Positions 43,671-55,548 of a stretch of DNA of 64,000 nt are shown here, piece by piece. Numbering within the stretch: the first letter of the stretch is position 1; each line of letters starts with the position of its first letter. A program made the translations under genes and the position numbers. The DNA comes from VXRJ01 sp964636705. GTDB lineage: Bacteria; Acidobacteriota; Vicinamibacteria; Vicinamibacterales; UBA8438. The notes under the pieces are model-generated. The model saw nothing but the letters and a program-made list of their open reading frames with translations, made no database searches and had not been told where the DNA came from. Where the stretch lies: positions 131,801 to 195,800 of the forward strand of contig CAZWUJ010000003.1 of assembly GCA_964636705.1 (NCBI GenBank). The letters run 5' to 3'.

Positions 43671-44764
43671 ATGAGTGGAGTGCCAGTGCGCCTCGGGTGC
43701 GCCGTTCTCTGTGCCGCGGTGGCAGGCGCCGTAGCGGAACACGTCGGCGTGGCAGCCCAATCGATGACCACACGCGGCCTCACGGCGATTGACGGCCTCG
43801 CCGTAGGCCACCACACCCTGGCCACCCGGCCCACCGGATGCACGGTCGTTCTGGCCGAGGCGGGCGCAACCGCCGCCGTGGACGTTCGAGGCGCCTCCCC
43901 GGGGACACGCGAGACCGCGCTGCTCGACCCCGCCAACCGGGTGCAGCAGGTACATGCCATCGTCCTTTCCGGCGGCAGCGCGTTCGGCCTCGCCGCCGCC
44001 GACGGGGTCATGCGCTACCTCGACGAGCGGGGCGTCGGTTTCCCGACCCGCGGCGGCCCCGTACCCATCGTGCCCGCCGCCATTCTCTTCGACCTGACGG
44101 TAGGCGACGGCGCCATCCGTCCGGGGGCGGAGTGCGGCTACCGCGCCGCGAAGACGGCTACCAGCGGCGCTATCGCGGAGGGAACGGTCGGAGCCGGGGC
44201 GGGGGCTACCGTCGGCAAGCTGGCAGGTCCCGGACGGGCAATGAAGGGCGGAGTCGGCACCTCGCTGATCGAGTTGCCGGACGGCGTCCGCGTCGCCGCG
44301 CTGGTGGCGGTCAACGCCGTGGGAGATGTCTACGACCCGGAGACCGGTGCGCTGATAGCTGGAGTCCGAACGGAAGACGGTCGTGGCCTCGAAGGCGCCG
44401 GCGCCCTTCTTCGCCAGCCGCCGGCCGCAGCCCCCGGCGGTGAGAACACGACGATCGGCGTCGTGGCCACGAACGTTTCGCTGACGCAGGCGGAACTGGG
44501 AATCGTTGCCCGAATGGCCCACGATGGCCTTGCGCGGGTTGTCCGGCCGGCCCACACGCCGGTCGACGGGGATACGATCTTCGCTCTCTCCACCGGGGCC
44601 GTCGAGGCCACCGAGTGGACAAGCGACATCGGGCGACTGCGGATCGGCGCGCTGGCGGCCGATGCGACGGCCGAGGCAATCGTCCGCGCGGTGCGCGAGG
44701 CGACAGGAGTGCCGGGCTACCCCGCGGCACGTGACTTGATCGACGACGCGAAGGAGGACGGACG

Positions 44765-44768
<4 letters not shown>
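43671..44768 (+). CDS. S58-family aminopeptidase (DmpA/P1-like)
   Basis: A 365-residue protein with a signal peptide (about 1-30) and the S58/DmpA fold: GLAVGHHTLATRPTGCTVVL, VVLSGGSAFGLAAADGVMRY-type segment (about 97-116), VPIVPAAILFDL, and the autocleavage site region KGGVGTS (192-198) where the Ser or Thr becomes the N-terminal nucleophile. Such enzymes are D- or L-aminopeptidases or beta-peptidyl aminopeptidases that self-process into two chains. Its stop overlaps the start of the CstA gene (ATGA), so a peptide-cleaving enzyme is coupled to a putative peptide/pyruvate transporter. Confidence 0.9.
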
Positions 44769-46450
<1,682 letters not shown>

Positions 46451-46495
46451 CAGGCATCACGCCGCGCCGCCCGCCGTCGGAGGATTCGCCGGGTA

Positions 46496-46756
46496 GTGAG
46501 CGCTTCACGCCGCGACACGCTGCGGTCCCTGCTCCGGGAGTTCTACATGGCGCCCTACCGCGGCGCCGTGGCGAGGGCACGCCGCGACGAGGACGACCTC
46601 TTCATGTTGTTCGTCTACGCCGAGCTGATGGGCGTGCCGAACCCGGCGACTTACTACACGCTGGAACTGCAGCCGATCCTGCTTGAGCGGTTCCACGAGT
46701 GGCATACCCGCATGGGCCTGGAACACTCGCCGCTCGACCACTTCCGCTGTTGCTAG
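46496..46756 (+). CDS. Small conserved-looking protein ending in Cys-Cys (possible 'cory-CC-star' family)
   Basis: An 86-residue soluble, helix-rich protein with no signal peptide, GTG start, GGAGG 12 bases upstream. Features: LREFYMAPYRGAVARARRD, LFVYAELMGVPNPATYYTLE, and a C-terminus HFRCC immediately before the stop. I recall a family of small proteins named for a terminal CC pair ('cory-CC-star'), often beside ArsA-like ATPases; this fits but is from memory. An ArsA-like ATPase follows after a toxin-antitoxin pair. The terminal cysteines could bind metal or form thiol links with the ATPase or transporter (speculative). Confidence 0.7.
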   Translation: MSASRRDTLRSLLREFYMAPYRGAVARARRDEDDLFMLFVYAELMGVPNPATYYTLELQPILLERFHEWHTRMGLEHSPLDHFRCC

Positions 46757-46767
46757 GCCGGAGCATC

Positions 46768-46798
46768 TTGACGCCTCATTCATAGTGCATCATGATGC
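46768..46798 (+). promoter_or_regulatory. Promoter with 12-bp palindromic operator for vapBC
   Basis: TTGACG (46768-46773) is followed after 17 bases by CATGAT (46791-46796), a plausible sigma-70 promoter with a moderate -10. The perfect palindrome GCATCATGATGC (46787-46798) covers this -10 and ends four bases before the antitoxin ATG. VapBC pairs repress their own promoter through such inverted repeats, so this is a likely VapB/VapBC binding site. The spacing leaves no room for a Shine-Dalgarno sequence, so the transcript may be leaderless. Confidence 0.55.
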
Positions 46799-46802
46799 CT
46801 CC

Positions 46803-47081
46803 ATGCGAACCACGGTCACGTTGGAACCGAACGTCGCGGAACGATTGAAGGACTACGCCCGGCGCAATCGACTGTCGTTCAAGGAAGCACTCAACACGGT
46901 CCTGCGGCGGGGGCTTGGTTCGCAGGACTCCAGGGCGGGCACCTTGCCTCGGTTCGTCGTCGAGCCGGCGCCCACCGGGTTCACCCCCGGCGTCGATCCC
47001 AGACGGCTCAACCAGCTCGTCGATGAGCTCGATGTGGACGACTTCATCCGAGAGACCCGCGATCTGTCGTCGCAGCGATGA
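46803..47081 (+). CDS. vapB: VapB-like antitoxin, ribbon-helix-helix type
   Basis: A 92-residue protein. The N-terminal half (MRTTVTLEPNVAERLKDYAR, then LSFKEALNTVLRRGL) is a ribbon-helix-helix DNA-binding domain; the C-terminal part (FTPGVDPRRLNQLVDELDVD) is the kind of extended acidic tail that wraps a PIN toxin. It binds and neutralises the toxin encoded next and probably represses the shared promoter through the palindrome just upstream. Its stop overlaps the toxin start (ATGA). Confidence 0.88.
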   Translation: MRTTVTLEPNVAERLKDYARRNRLSFKEALNTVLRRGLGSQDSRAGTLPRFVVEPAPTGFTPGVDPRRLNQLVDELDVDDFIRETRDLSSQR

Positions 47082-47506
47082 TTCTGCCGGATATCAATCT
47101 GCTCGTTTACGCCTACGCCCAGCAGGCGCCGCAGCACGCGTCCTCGCGGCGCTGGTGGGAATCCCTGCTGAACGGCTCGCGGCCGGTCGTCATTCCGTGG
47201 GCCGTAACGTGCGGTTACCTTCGTTTGATGACAAGCCCTGCGGTCCTCGCGCCACCGCTTCCCCCAGGAGCTGCAAGCGAGCACGTACGCGCGTGGTTCG
47301 AACGGCCGGTCGTGGAGGTCATCGAACCTGGCCCGCGTCACCTGAACATTCTGGCGCGGCTGCTCGATTCCGCCGGCACCGCCGGCAGCCTGACATCGGA
47401 CGCGCACCTCGCCGCCATCGCAATCGAACACCAATGCGAACTGCATTCCAGCGACACCGATTTCGCTCGTTTTCCCGGCCTCCGCTGGACCAATCCACTC
47501 GCATGA
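47078..47506 (+). CDS. vapC: VapC-like PIN-domain ribonuclease toxin
   Basis: A 142-residue PIN-domain protein. Acidic active-site positions visible are Asp5 (LPDINLLVYAY), the Asp in LTSDAHLAAIAIEHQ and the Asp residues of LHSSDTDFARFPGLRW. The second position, usually Glu in VapC, is replaced within WAVTCGYLRLMTS; this pattern is like the actinobacterial-type PIN subfamily with 'sgflRivT', so activity is not ruled out. VapC toxins cut specific RNAs. The TA pair interrupts the run between the CC-protein gene and the ArsA-like gene, suggesting insertion of a mobile or stabilising module. Confidence 0.88.
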   Translation: MILPDINLLVYAYAQQAPQHASSRRWWESLLNGSRPVVIPWAVTCGYLRLMTSPAVLAPPLPPGAASEHVRAWFERPVVEVIEPGPRHLNILARLLDSAGTAGSLTSDAHLAAIAIEHQCELHSSDTDFARFPGLRWTNPLA

Positions 47507-47519
47507 CAAGACCGCACTG

Positions 47520-48524
47520 ATGTCGTACGACCCGCTGGCGCACCAGCTTCTTTTCGTCGGCGGCAAGGGCGGGGTCGGCAAGACAACCACGGCGGCCGCC
47601 ATCGCGCTGGCCGCAGCGGAGCGGGGTCGGCGCTGCCTCGTGGTGTCCACCGATCCGGCGCACTCGCTCGGCGATGTCTTCGAACGGGCGATCGGCGATC
47701 GCGAGACTGCGCTCGCGCCCAACCTGACCGGCCTCGAGGTCGATCCGGAGGCCGCCGCCACGGCGCACATCCAGACAGTGTCGACACAGATGAAGCGGCT
47801 GGTCCATGCGCGCCTCTACGACGAGATAGACCGTCAGATGGCGCTCGCCCGGGAAGCGCCGGGCGCCGTCGAGGCCGCCCTCCTCGAGCGTGTGGCGGCG
47901 CTGATGAGCGAGGCGGGGTCGCGTTTCGATATGGTGGTGTTCGACACGGCGCCGAGCGGCCACACCGTGCGGTTGCTGACGCTGCCGGAGGTGATGGCGG
48001 CCTGGATGGATGGCCTGCTTCGACAGCGCGAGCGTTCATCTCGGCTGGGAGCGATGCTGGGAAACCTCGGGGGTGGCCGGGTGCAGGGGGATGACCTGTC
48101 GTTGATCGATCAGGCCGCGGACCATGCGCCGAACAGTCCGGAGGCGCGCGTCACGGCCCTGCTGCACGCGCGCCGGCGCACGTTCCTGCGGGCGCGCGAG
48201 CGGCTGCTCGACACCGCGCGGACCGCGTTCCTGCTGGTCGTCAACCCGGACCGTCTCTCGATACTGGAGAGCCGCCGGATCGCCGCTACGCTGCAACGGT
48301 TCGACCTGCCGGTCACCGCGCTGGTCATCAACCGGGTTCTCCCCGAAGCGGCCGACGCATCCGGGTCGTTCTTCAAGGATCGGAGAAACCAGGAACAGGT
48401 CCACCTGCGCGAGATCGCCACCGCGTTCGCCTCACTCCCGCAAGTCCAGGTCCCGCTGGGGCCGCGTGACGTGCACGGTATCGACGCGCTGCGCGACGTG
48501 GGCGCGCACCTGTGCGCCACGTGA
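47520..48524 (+). CDS. ArsA/GET3-family ATPase
   Basis: A 334-residue single-domain ArsA-like ATPase of the deviant Walker A SIMIBI class: GGKGGVGKTTTAAAIAL (14-30), VVSTDPAHSLGDVFERAI, MVVFDTAPSGHTVRLLTLPE (Walker B/switch II) and VVNPDRLSI. Relatives include arsenite-pump ATPases and tail-anchored-protein inserters; single-domain bacterial forms usually have unclear function. No arsenic genes are nearby. It follows the TA pair by 13 bp and precedes the second CstA gene by 10 bp, so it probably works with one or both transporters and the CC-protein (inference). Confidence 0.92.
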   Translation: MSYDPLAHQLLFVGGKGGVGKTTTAAAIALAAAERGRRCLVVSTDPAHSLGDVFERAIGDRETALAPNLTGLEVDPEAAATAHIQTVSTQMKRLVHARLYDEIDRQMALAREAPGAVEAALLERVAALMSEAGSRFDMVVFDTAPSGHTVRLLTLPEVMAAWMDGLLRQRERSSRLGAMLGNLGGGRVQGDDLSLIDQAADHAPNSPEARVTALLHARRRTFLRARERLLDTARTAFLLVVNPDRLSILESRRIAATLQRFDLPVTALVINRVLPEAADASGSFFKDRRNQEQVHLREIATAFASLPQVQVPLGPRDVHGIDALRDVGAHLCAT

Positions 48525-48534
48525 CGGTCGCGCC

Positions 48535-50229
<1,695 letters not shown>

Positions 50230-50261
50230 GATGACGGCGCCGGGAATCCCTGGTGGGCGAC

Positions 50262-51002
50262 TCAGAAACGAAGTCGGAGACCGGCGGTTACCTGGAGGCC
50301 GCCGGTGTCAATCGCGACGGCACCGCCGTCGGCGGACTCAACCGACATCGATGCGCGGTTGAACTGCACCGTGCTGCCCACGCCAACGAGTCGGGAGACG
50401 TAGTACGTCACGTCGGCGCCCGCCACGAAACCCACTGTGGACTCCGTTCGCAGCGAGTGGACGTCACCGGTGTACGACGCCTCCAGGTACGGATAGGCGT
50501 GCACATACTCGACACCGTCGACCAGATCCTGCTTGAGACTGACGAATGCCGGGCCGCCAAAGAGCGTGAGGTCGGCCGACGCGGCGACCGGCACGATCCA
50601 GGCCGCTTGGATACTAACGGTCAGCTCCTGTCGCTGCAGGGACGCCGACGCTCCTTCGACAACACGATGCCGTTCGAACCGGAAGGGATAGGGGATGCGG
50701 GCCGCAAGGTCGGCGTTCCCCTGGCGTGACACCATGGAGACACCCGCGCCGACAGCGAGGTGCCCGACGAGGCGAACTCGGGCGTTCACGTCGAACAGCG
50801 GGCCGTTGGCGCCCGGATAGCTCGCGTCGAAGTCCCCCTGCTCCGCGAACTCCGTAAAGACGACGTTGTCGGTGGTGCTGGCGGACTGCGTCTGCTGGCC
50901 GCCGTTGATGGCAATCGAAACCCGTGGTGTCTGTGCGGCAGCCGGTACAGCGGAGAGAATCAACAGCAACGTCCCGAGCCCCGCCGCCGGCCGCTTCCAC
51001 AT
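50262..51002 (-). CDS. Putative outer-membrane beta-barrel protein
   Basis: A 246-residue protein with a signal peptide ending near AQ (about residues 24-25) and alternating polar/hydrophobic strands, including VGHLAVGAGVSMVSRQGNAD, LTLFGGPAFVSLKQDLVDGV and a final strand LQVTAGLRLRF ending in Phe, the typical outer-membrane barrel terminus. No named family recognised. The start at 51002 was preferred to a TTG 21 bp upstream because a better GGAAGGGA site precedes it. It follows the M4 protease gene on the same strand by 37 bp. Confidence 0.7.
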   Translation of the reverse strand: MWKRPAAGLGTLLLILSAVPAAAQTPRVSIAINGGQQTQSASTTDNVVFTEFAEQGDFDASYPGANGPLFDVNARVRLVGHLAVGAGVSMVSRQGNADLAARIPYPFRFERHRVVEGASASLQRQELTVSIQAAWIVPVAASADLTLFGGPAFVSLKQDLVDGVEYVHAYPYLEASYTGDVHSLRTESTVGFVAGADVTYYVSRLVGVGSTVQFNRASMSVESADGGAVAIDTGGLQVTAGLRLRF

Positions 51003-51039
51003 GGCGAATCGCGTCCCTTCCACAAGCCTGCTCCGACGC

Positions 51040-52938
51040 CTACTCCAGATCTACCGCCGTCAACGCTTCATCAATCGCGCGATAGACATCGCTGCCGCGG
51101 CCGAACAGGTCATCGGCCGATTGCCGAATCAAGTCGGCGGCCATGAACATGTGGACCCGCGCCGCCGGCATCAGGTCGGTCATGGCGCGCACGAACGCCC
51201 GCTCCACGTCTCCGCGGTTGGCCGCCCCCACACCCTCGACCGAGCGGCCGGTCGTCCGGTTCTCTCCTCCCTCGACCGCCAGATAGAACGCATGGCTCAG
51301 GATCGTGGAGTTCCAGTGCAGGCCGGAGTAGTCGAAGGTCGGCAAGCGCACGATCGTCCTGCCGCGATCGGCCGAGCCGTAGGCGTGGAAAACGTCGAAC
51401 TGGCCGTCGTTGAGGAGCGCGATGAAGATCGCGTCACGGTAGGCCGCGGGATACTCGATGTTCACTTGCGCGCCGGGGCGTGCACGGATCGGCAACTCGG
51501 GCGGGTCCGCCATGGAGCGAAGCGGCCACCTGGCGTCCTCGCCCGTCAGGTAGTCGGCCCGGAGCGGACCATCGGCCGGCTCGTGGAACATGAATTCGAT
51601 CGCGGTCCCGACAATGTCCGAGTACGCCTCGTTGATCGCGCCGCCGTGGTTCATGAACAGCAGAATCCTGCCGTCCTCGCTGCAGCGCATGCGAAACGTC
51701 CGGTTGTCCGGTGCTCCGCCGGTCACCCGCCAGTTCGTACTGCAATCCACCCGTTGGCCGTCTTCCCGCACGAAGCTCGACGGTCCCTCGACCACGTAGT
51801 AACTGTTCAGAAACGGCAATCCGGTGCGCTGCAACACTGAATGAAACGTCACGCCGTGCATCAGCTCGTGCCCGACGATGTCCAGTGTGGTGAGGGGGGT
51901 GCCGTCCGGTAACTGTCCGAATCCCACCACTCCGCGCTTGTCGGGACCCTGCGGCGGCCACATGTAGAACGCGCTGGTGACGTGGCCGATGTTGGCCATC
52001 CCCATGATCCGGGTGTTGCGGCCATCGACGCCGTCCCAGTCGTGGCGGGCCGCCAGGTAGTCGTAGGTGAATCCCGCGTGGACGTGGAGGTCGACCACCG
52101 CCGGATCCTCCCAGGTATTGTCCCCATCGCTCGCCACATCGCTCGGCGCCCAAACCGGTCCCCTCGGATCGATCAGCGCGTCGAATCGCGCCAGGTCGTG
52201 GCGCAGATCCAGCGTGATGATCTCGGCCGGACGCAGGCGGTCGTGGGCCTGGTAGACGCCGCCGCTTCGCGACGCGCTCACCTTCTTGGTCTGGCCCTGA
52301 ACCCCGTACCCCAAGCCGACGCTGCTCTGTTCGTCGCGCGCCGGTTCCCGCCACACCACGTCTCCGGTATGTGCGTCCACGAAGTAGATGTAGCGGTCGC
52401 GCATGAGCGCCTGGTAGGCCAGCACGAAGCGGCCCGAGGGCTGCGGCAGGATGAACAGTTCGGGCAGATCGTCCATCGCCGGGCCGGCCCCGGACCACGC
52501 TTCCATCCGCGCCAGCGCTTCGCCGGGTGAGATGCCGGGAACCGCGCTCACGCCGATTCCCTCGTGCAGGGTCCCGAAGATCGAAACCGTCACGCCGTCC
52601 TGCAGTTGGCGCGAGACCCCGCCGCCGTACACCCGCAGCCCCTGGTGGTACTGCTGAAAGTACTCATGCGCGCGTCCCGGCACCTGTCGATCCGCCTGGC
52701 GCGAGACAAGACCGGCCTCTCCGGCCCGGGCCATTGCATCCACACGGGCATCGAGCCGGCGCAGTTCCGACAACTCCGCGGTCGCACCCAGCAGCGCGAT
52801 CTGGCCCGGATAGCGGTCCAACCGCGACACCGGTTCCTGCGCGGCGAGCGCCACCAGAGCGGCGCCAGCCAGCGCGGCCGTGAACGTGGCGGCAACCCGC
52901 CATCGCAAGGCAGTCGTTGCGGAAACGAAACGGCGCAT
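51040..52938 (-). CDS. Secreted M4 (thermolysin-like) metalloprotease with propeptide
   Basis: A 632-residue protein: signal peptide, an FTP/PepSY-like propeptide (about 60-225, with FQQYHQGLRVYGGGVSRQLQ and YIYFVDAHTGDVVWREPA), then a thermolysin-type catalytic domain. Zinc motif HELMH is near residue 353 and the downstream Glu ligand lies in GAINEAYSDIVGTAIEFM near residue 438. The C-terminal alpha domain includes GLHWNSTILSHAFYLAVEGG with the catalytic His region. It should be exported, self-activated by propeptide removal, and degrade proteins outside the cell. Confidence 0.93.
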   Translation of the reverse strand: MRRFVSATTALRWRVAATFTAALAGAALVALAAQEPVSRLDRYPGQIALLGATAELSELRRLDARVDAMARAGEAGLVSRQADRQVPGRAHEYFQQYHQGLRVYGGGVSRQLQDGVTVSIFGTLHEGIGVSAVPGISPGEALARMEAWSGAGPAMDDLPELFILPQPSGRFVLAYQALMRDRYIYFVDAHTGDVVWREPARDEQSSVGLGYGVQGQTKKVSASRSGGVYQAHDRLRPAEIITLDLRHDLARFDALIDPRGPVWAPSDVASDGDNTWEDPAVVDLHVHAGFTYDYLAARHDWDGVDGRNTRIMGMANIGHVTSAFYMWPPQGPDKRGVVGFGQLPDGTPLTTLDIVGHELMHGVTFHSVLQRTGLPFLNSYYVVEGPSSFVREDGQRVDCSTNWRVTGGAPDNRTFRMRCSEDGRILLFMNHGGAINEAYSDIVGTAIEFMFHEPADGPLRADYLTGEDARWPLRSMADPPELPIRARPGAQVNIEYPAAYRDAIFIALLNDGQFDVFHAYGSADRGRTIVRLPTFDYSGLHWNSTILSHAFYLAVEGGENRTTGRSVEGVGAANRGDVERAFVRAMTDLMPAARVHMFMAADLIRQSADDLFGRGSDVYRAIDEALTAVDLE

Positions 52939-52999
52939 GCAAGAGGTCCTTGGCGTCCAGCAATCCGGTGGCAGGCAGGTAGGCAGTACGAGTATATCG

Positions 53000-54007
53000 C
53001 TACCGCCGTTCGAGGATCAGGACGTGGCGGTCCTCTCCCTCGCGCTCGCTGTCGCCCACGACGACCAGCACCAGACCGTCGCGAGCGGCAATGTCGCGGG
53101 CGGGACGGGGGGTGGCGAAGGCGCCGGCCGTCACCGGATTGGCGGGATCCGACAAGTCGACGACCTGCACACCCTGCCGGGTGTCGGCGACGTAGACCAG
53201 TTCCCCGTCCAGCGACACGCTCACCGCATTGCCCGGCGTATCGAATGAAGACAGCTTGGCTGGCGCCGACGGGTCGGAGACATCGTAGACCTGCACGTCC
53301 CCGCCGCCGGCGCCCACGATCAACGTCGGGCGTCCGCCCGTCCCCGCCGATACCTCGATATCACGCGGCGCGGCCGGCGCGTGCACCACGCCGACCGGTT
53401 CCGGCATGCCGGGCCGCGAGAGATCGAAGACGTACAGCCCGGAGGGGGAATCGGTCGCATAGGCGATTGTCCCTGCCGTCACCACGTCGCGCGCGTAGCC
53501 GTCCAGGAAGAACGACCCGATCGCCGCGGGCGCGGTCTCGTCCGAGAGGTCGACCAGGACGAAACCCTCCATATGGTCGATGACACCCACCTTGCCGGAG
53601 GCGACGGCGCCTATCTTCGCCTGCCCGAGCGTCTGGTGATGGCCCAGCAGCCTCGGGTTGTCGGGATCGCCGATATCGACGATGCCAAGTCCGAAGAAGT
53701 TGGCGCCGACATACGCCCGGTCGCCGGCCAATCGGAAGCCCCAGATCTCCTGCGGAAAGGCGTGCGACCCGCGCGCCACCGGACTGGCCGGGTTCGACAG
53801 GTCGTGCATGGTGAAGTTGTGCCCTCCCGCGATGTATCCGATGCCGTCGCGAACCCGCACCAGGTTGGCCGGTCCCGGAATCTCCCCGACCTGCTCCAGG
53901 GTTACGCCTTGCGCAGCGGGCTCCGGCGCCGGCCACCCGGCCACGAGCAGCATCGCCGCGCCGAGCGCCCACCCGTTCCTCGAGGCGGCCGCACCCCAAG
54001 CCGTCAT
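53000..54007 (-). CDS. Exported LVIVD-repeat beta-propeller protein
   Basis: A 335-residue protein with a signal peptide (about 1-33) and successive LVIVD-type repeats: VDIGDPDNPRLLG, LVDLSDETAPAAIGSF, VFDLSRPGMPEPVGVV, VYDVSDPSAPAKLSSF and VVDLSDPANPVTAGAF. These repeats form a beta-propeller, mostly in secreted or surface proteins with no fixed function. The ATG overlaps the stop of the PQQ-type gene (ATGA), so both are produced together. Its frame stays open far upstream, antisense-like and overlapping, which is not part of the gene. Confidence 0.85.
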   Translation of the reverse strand: MTAWGAAASRNGWALGAAMLLVAGWPAPEPAAQGVTLEQVGEIPGPANLVRVRDGIGYIAGGHNFTMHDLSNPASPVARGSHAFPQEIWGFRLAGDRAYVGANFFGLGIVDIGDPDNPRLLGHHQTLGQAKIGAVASGKVGVIDHMEGFVLVDLSDETAPAAIGSFFLDGYARDVVTAGTIAYATDSPSGLYVFDLSRPGMPEPVGVVHAPAAPRDIEVSAGTGGRPTLIVGAGGGDVQVYDVSDPSAPAKLSSFDTPGNAVSVSLDGELVYVADTRQGVQVVDLSDPANPVTAGAFATPRPARDIAARDGLVLVVVGDSEREGEDRHVLILERR

Positions 54008-55422
54008 GGCTCGGTTCCGACCGCTTCCGCGCCGCCATTCGCAATCCGGTACAGCTTCGACTGGGTCCGGATGAAGAGGCTGCCGCGGGCGATGGCGGGC
54101 GTGGCGAGGGTCATCTCGTTCAGCGCGTTCTTGTGCAGGATGTTGAACTGCCGCCCCGCCTCGACCACGTAGGTTTCCCCGTCCTCGCTCAGCAGGAAGA
54201 GCTTTCCGTTGTAGGCCCACGGCGAGGCGGTGAAACCGTTGCCGATCTCGAGCCGCTGCCGGCCGTAGACCTCCTCTCCCGTTCGCGCATCGTGCGCTAC
54301 CAGGAAGCCGCGATCGAGCAGCGTGTAGTAGATGTCGCCGTAGACGATGGCGGTGGTGTTGTACGTCCCGAGCAGCGGGTACGACCAGGCGATGTCCTCC
54401 GACGCCGTGAGCGGCCCGGGAAACCCGGAAGTGATCCCGTTCCGCATCTGCTCCGGGGTGAAAATCGAAATGTCGCCCGCCGCGCCGGGCCTGACGGCAT
54501 ATACCGGACGTAGCCCGCCGCCGGGATAGCCGGAGCTGATGTACACCAGGCCGTGCGCGGTGAACGGCGTCGGGATGGTAAGGCCCGACATGCCGTGCAG
54601 CTCCCACAACAGTTCGCCCTCGAGGGTGTACGAGCGAACCCCCTGCGTACCCGCCGTCACCAGTTCGGTCCGCAGGTCGTGCTCCCAGACGAAGGGCGTT
54701 GACCAGTTCTGGCCCCGCTCGTCCCGATCGATGCGCCACACCTCCTCGCCACTGTCCTTCTCGAACGCGGCGACGAACGAACGGGTCGTGTTGTCGTTGA
54801 CGATGTACAGGCGATCGTCGTGCAGGATGGGAGAAGCGCCGGTGCCCATCTCCAGCGTCGTGTTGTACGCCTCCAATTCGCGGGTCCAGATCAGCTCCCC
54901 GCTCATGTTGAAGGCTCCCAACTGGCCGATGGCGCCGAAGTACACGTACACGCGGCGGCCGTCGGTCACCGGCGTCTCCGACGCGAAACTGTTCTTCAGG
55001 TGCCGCTTGTTCGGAGGCGTGGCGGCGTGCAACTCCCGCTGCCACCGGACCGCGCCGGTATGGAAGTCGAATGCGTAGAGCATCCACCGGTGCTGGTTCG
55101 CCGATGCTGCCGAACCGTTTTCCATTCCGGGGTCGTAGAGCCCCTTGATGGGGGCCGGCTCGTCACCCGCGCTGATGGCGGTGGTCACGAAAACGAGGTC
55201 GCCCGCCACGACCGGCGAACTCCACGCCAGCCCCGGGATGTCGATCTTCCAGACCACGTTCTCCATCTCGCTCCAGTGTTCCGGCAGCACCGGATCGTCC
55301 GGCACGACGCCGGCCGCCGGCCCCCGGAACTGACGCCAGTCCTCCTGTGCATGAGCGGCCACCGGAAACAGCAGCAAACCGGCCAGAAGCGGAATAGCCA
55401 GGGTGGCGGCGGTGCGGCGCAT
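54004..55422 (-). CDS. Exported PQQ-like beta-propeller protein
   Basis: A 472-residue protein with a signal peptide ending AHAQ (about residue 26) and PQQ-type propeller blades: WRQFRGPAAGVVPDDPVLPE, MLYAFDFHTGAVRWQREL, FVAAFEKDSGEEVWRIDRD, LVAHDARTGEEVYGRQRLE and SPWAYNGKLFLLSEDGETYV. Such 'outer membrane protein assembly'-like or PQQ-dehydrogenase-like repeat proteins are common near secreted paralogue clusters. No PQQ ligand residues can be confirmed. Start 55422 has AGGGAGG eight bases upstream. It diverges from the first PDLQG paralogue across a 126-bp gap. Confidence 0.85.
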   Translation of the reverse strand: MRRTAATLAIPLLAGLLLFPVAAHAQEDWRQFRGPAAGVVPDDPVLPEHWSEMENVVWKIDIPGLAWSSPVVAGDLVFVTTAISAGDEPAPIKGLYDPGMENGSAASANQHRWMLYAFDFHTGAVRWQRELHAATPPNKRHLKNSFASETPVTDGRRVYVYFGAIGQLGAFNMSGELIWTRELEAYNTTLEMGTGASPILHDDRLYIVNDNTTRSFVAAFEKDSGEEVWRIDRDERGQNWSTPFVWEHDLRTELVTAGTQGVRSYTLEGELLWELHGMSGLTIPTPFTAHGLVYISSGYPGGGLRPVYAVRPGAAGDISIFTPEQMRNGITSGFPGPLTASEDIAWSYPLLGTYNTTAIVYGDIYYTLLDRGFLVAHDARTGEEVYGRQRLEIGNGFTASPWAYNGKLFLLSEDGETYVVEAGRQFNILHKNALNEMTLATPAIARGSLFIRTQSKLYRIANGGAEAVGTEP

Positions 55423-55548
55423 CGGTCTCCCTCCCTCGCACGCAACAGGTTGCGAAACGGCCTTCGCTCCTAGACTGCCCGCCCGCCAATCGTCTGTCAA
55501 GAATGGGCCATTCGGGGCATAATGGGCGGAAGTCAAGGAGTTGAGTCG

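Noticed and set aside
47078..47506. VapC judged as an inactive, decayed toxin because the second acidic residue is missing
   Set aside because: The replacement region fits a known PIN subfamily that lacks Glu at this place, and the remaining acidic residues and reading frame are intact.
47520..48524. Arsenic resistance module based on the ArsA-like ATPase
   Set aside because: No ArsB, ArsR, ArsD or arsenate reductase gene is in the window; neighbours are CstA transporters.
53000..55087. A single long 695-residue protein on the - strand
   Set aside because: The first 360 codons are out of frame through the PQQ-like gene. The real LVIVD gene starts at 54007, where a signal peptide begins and the start overlaps the upstream stop.
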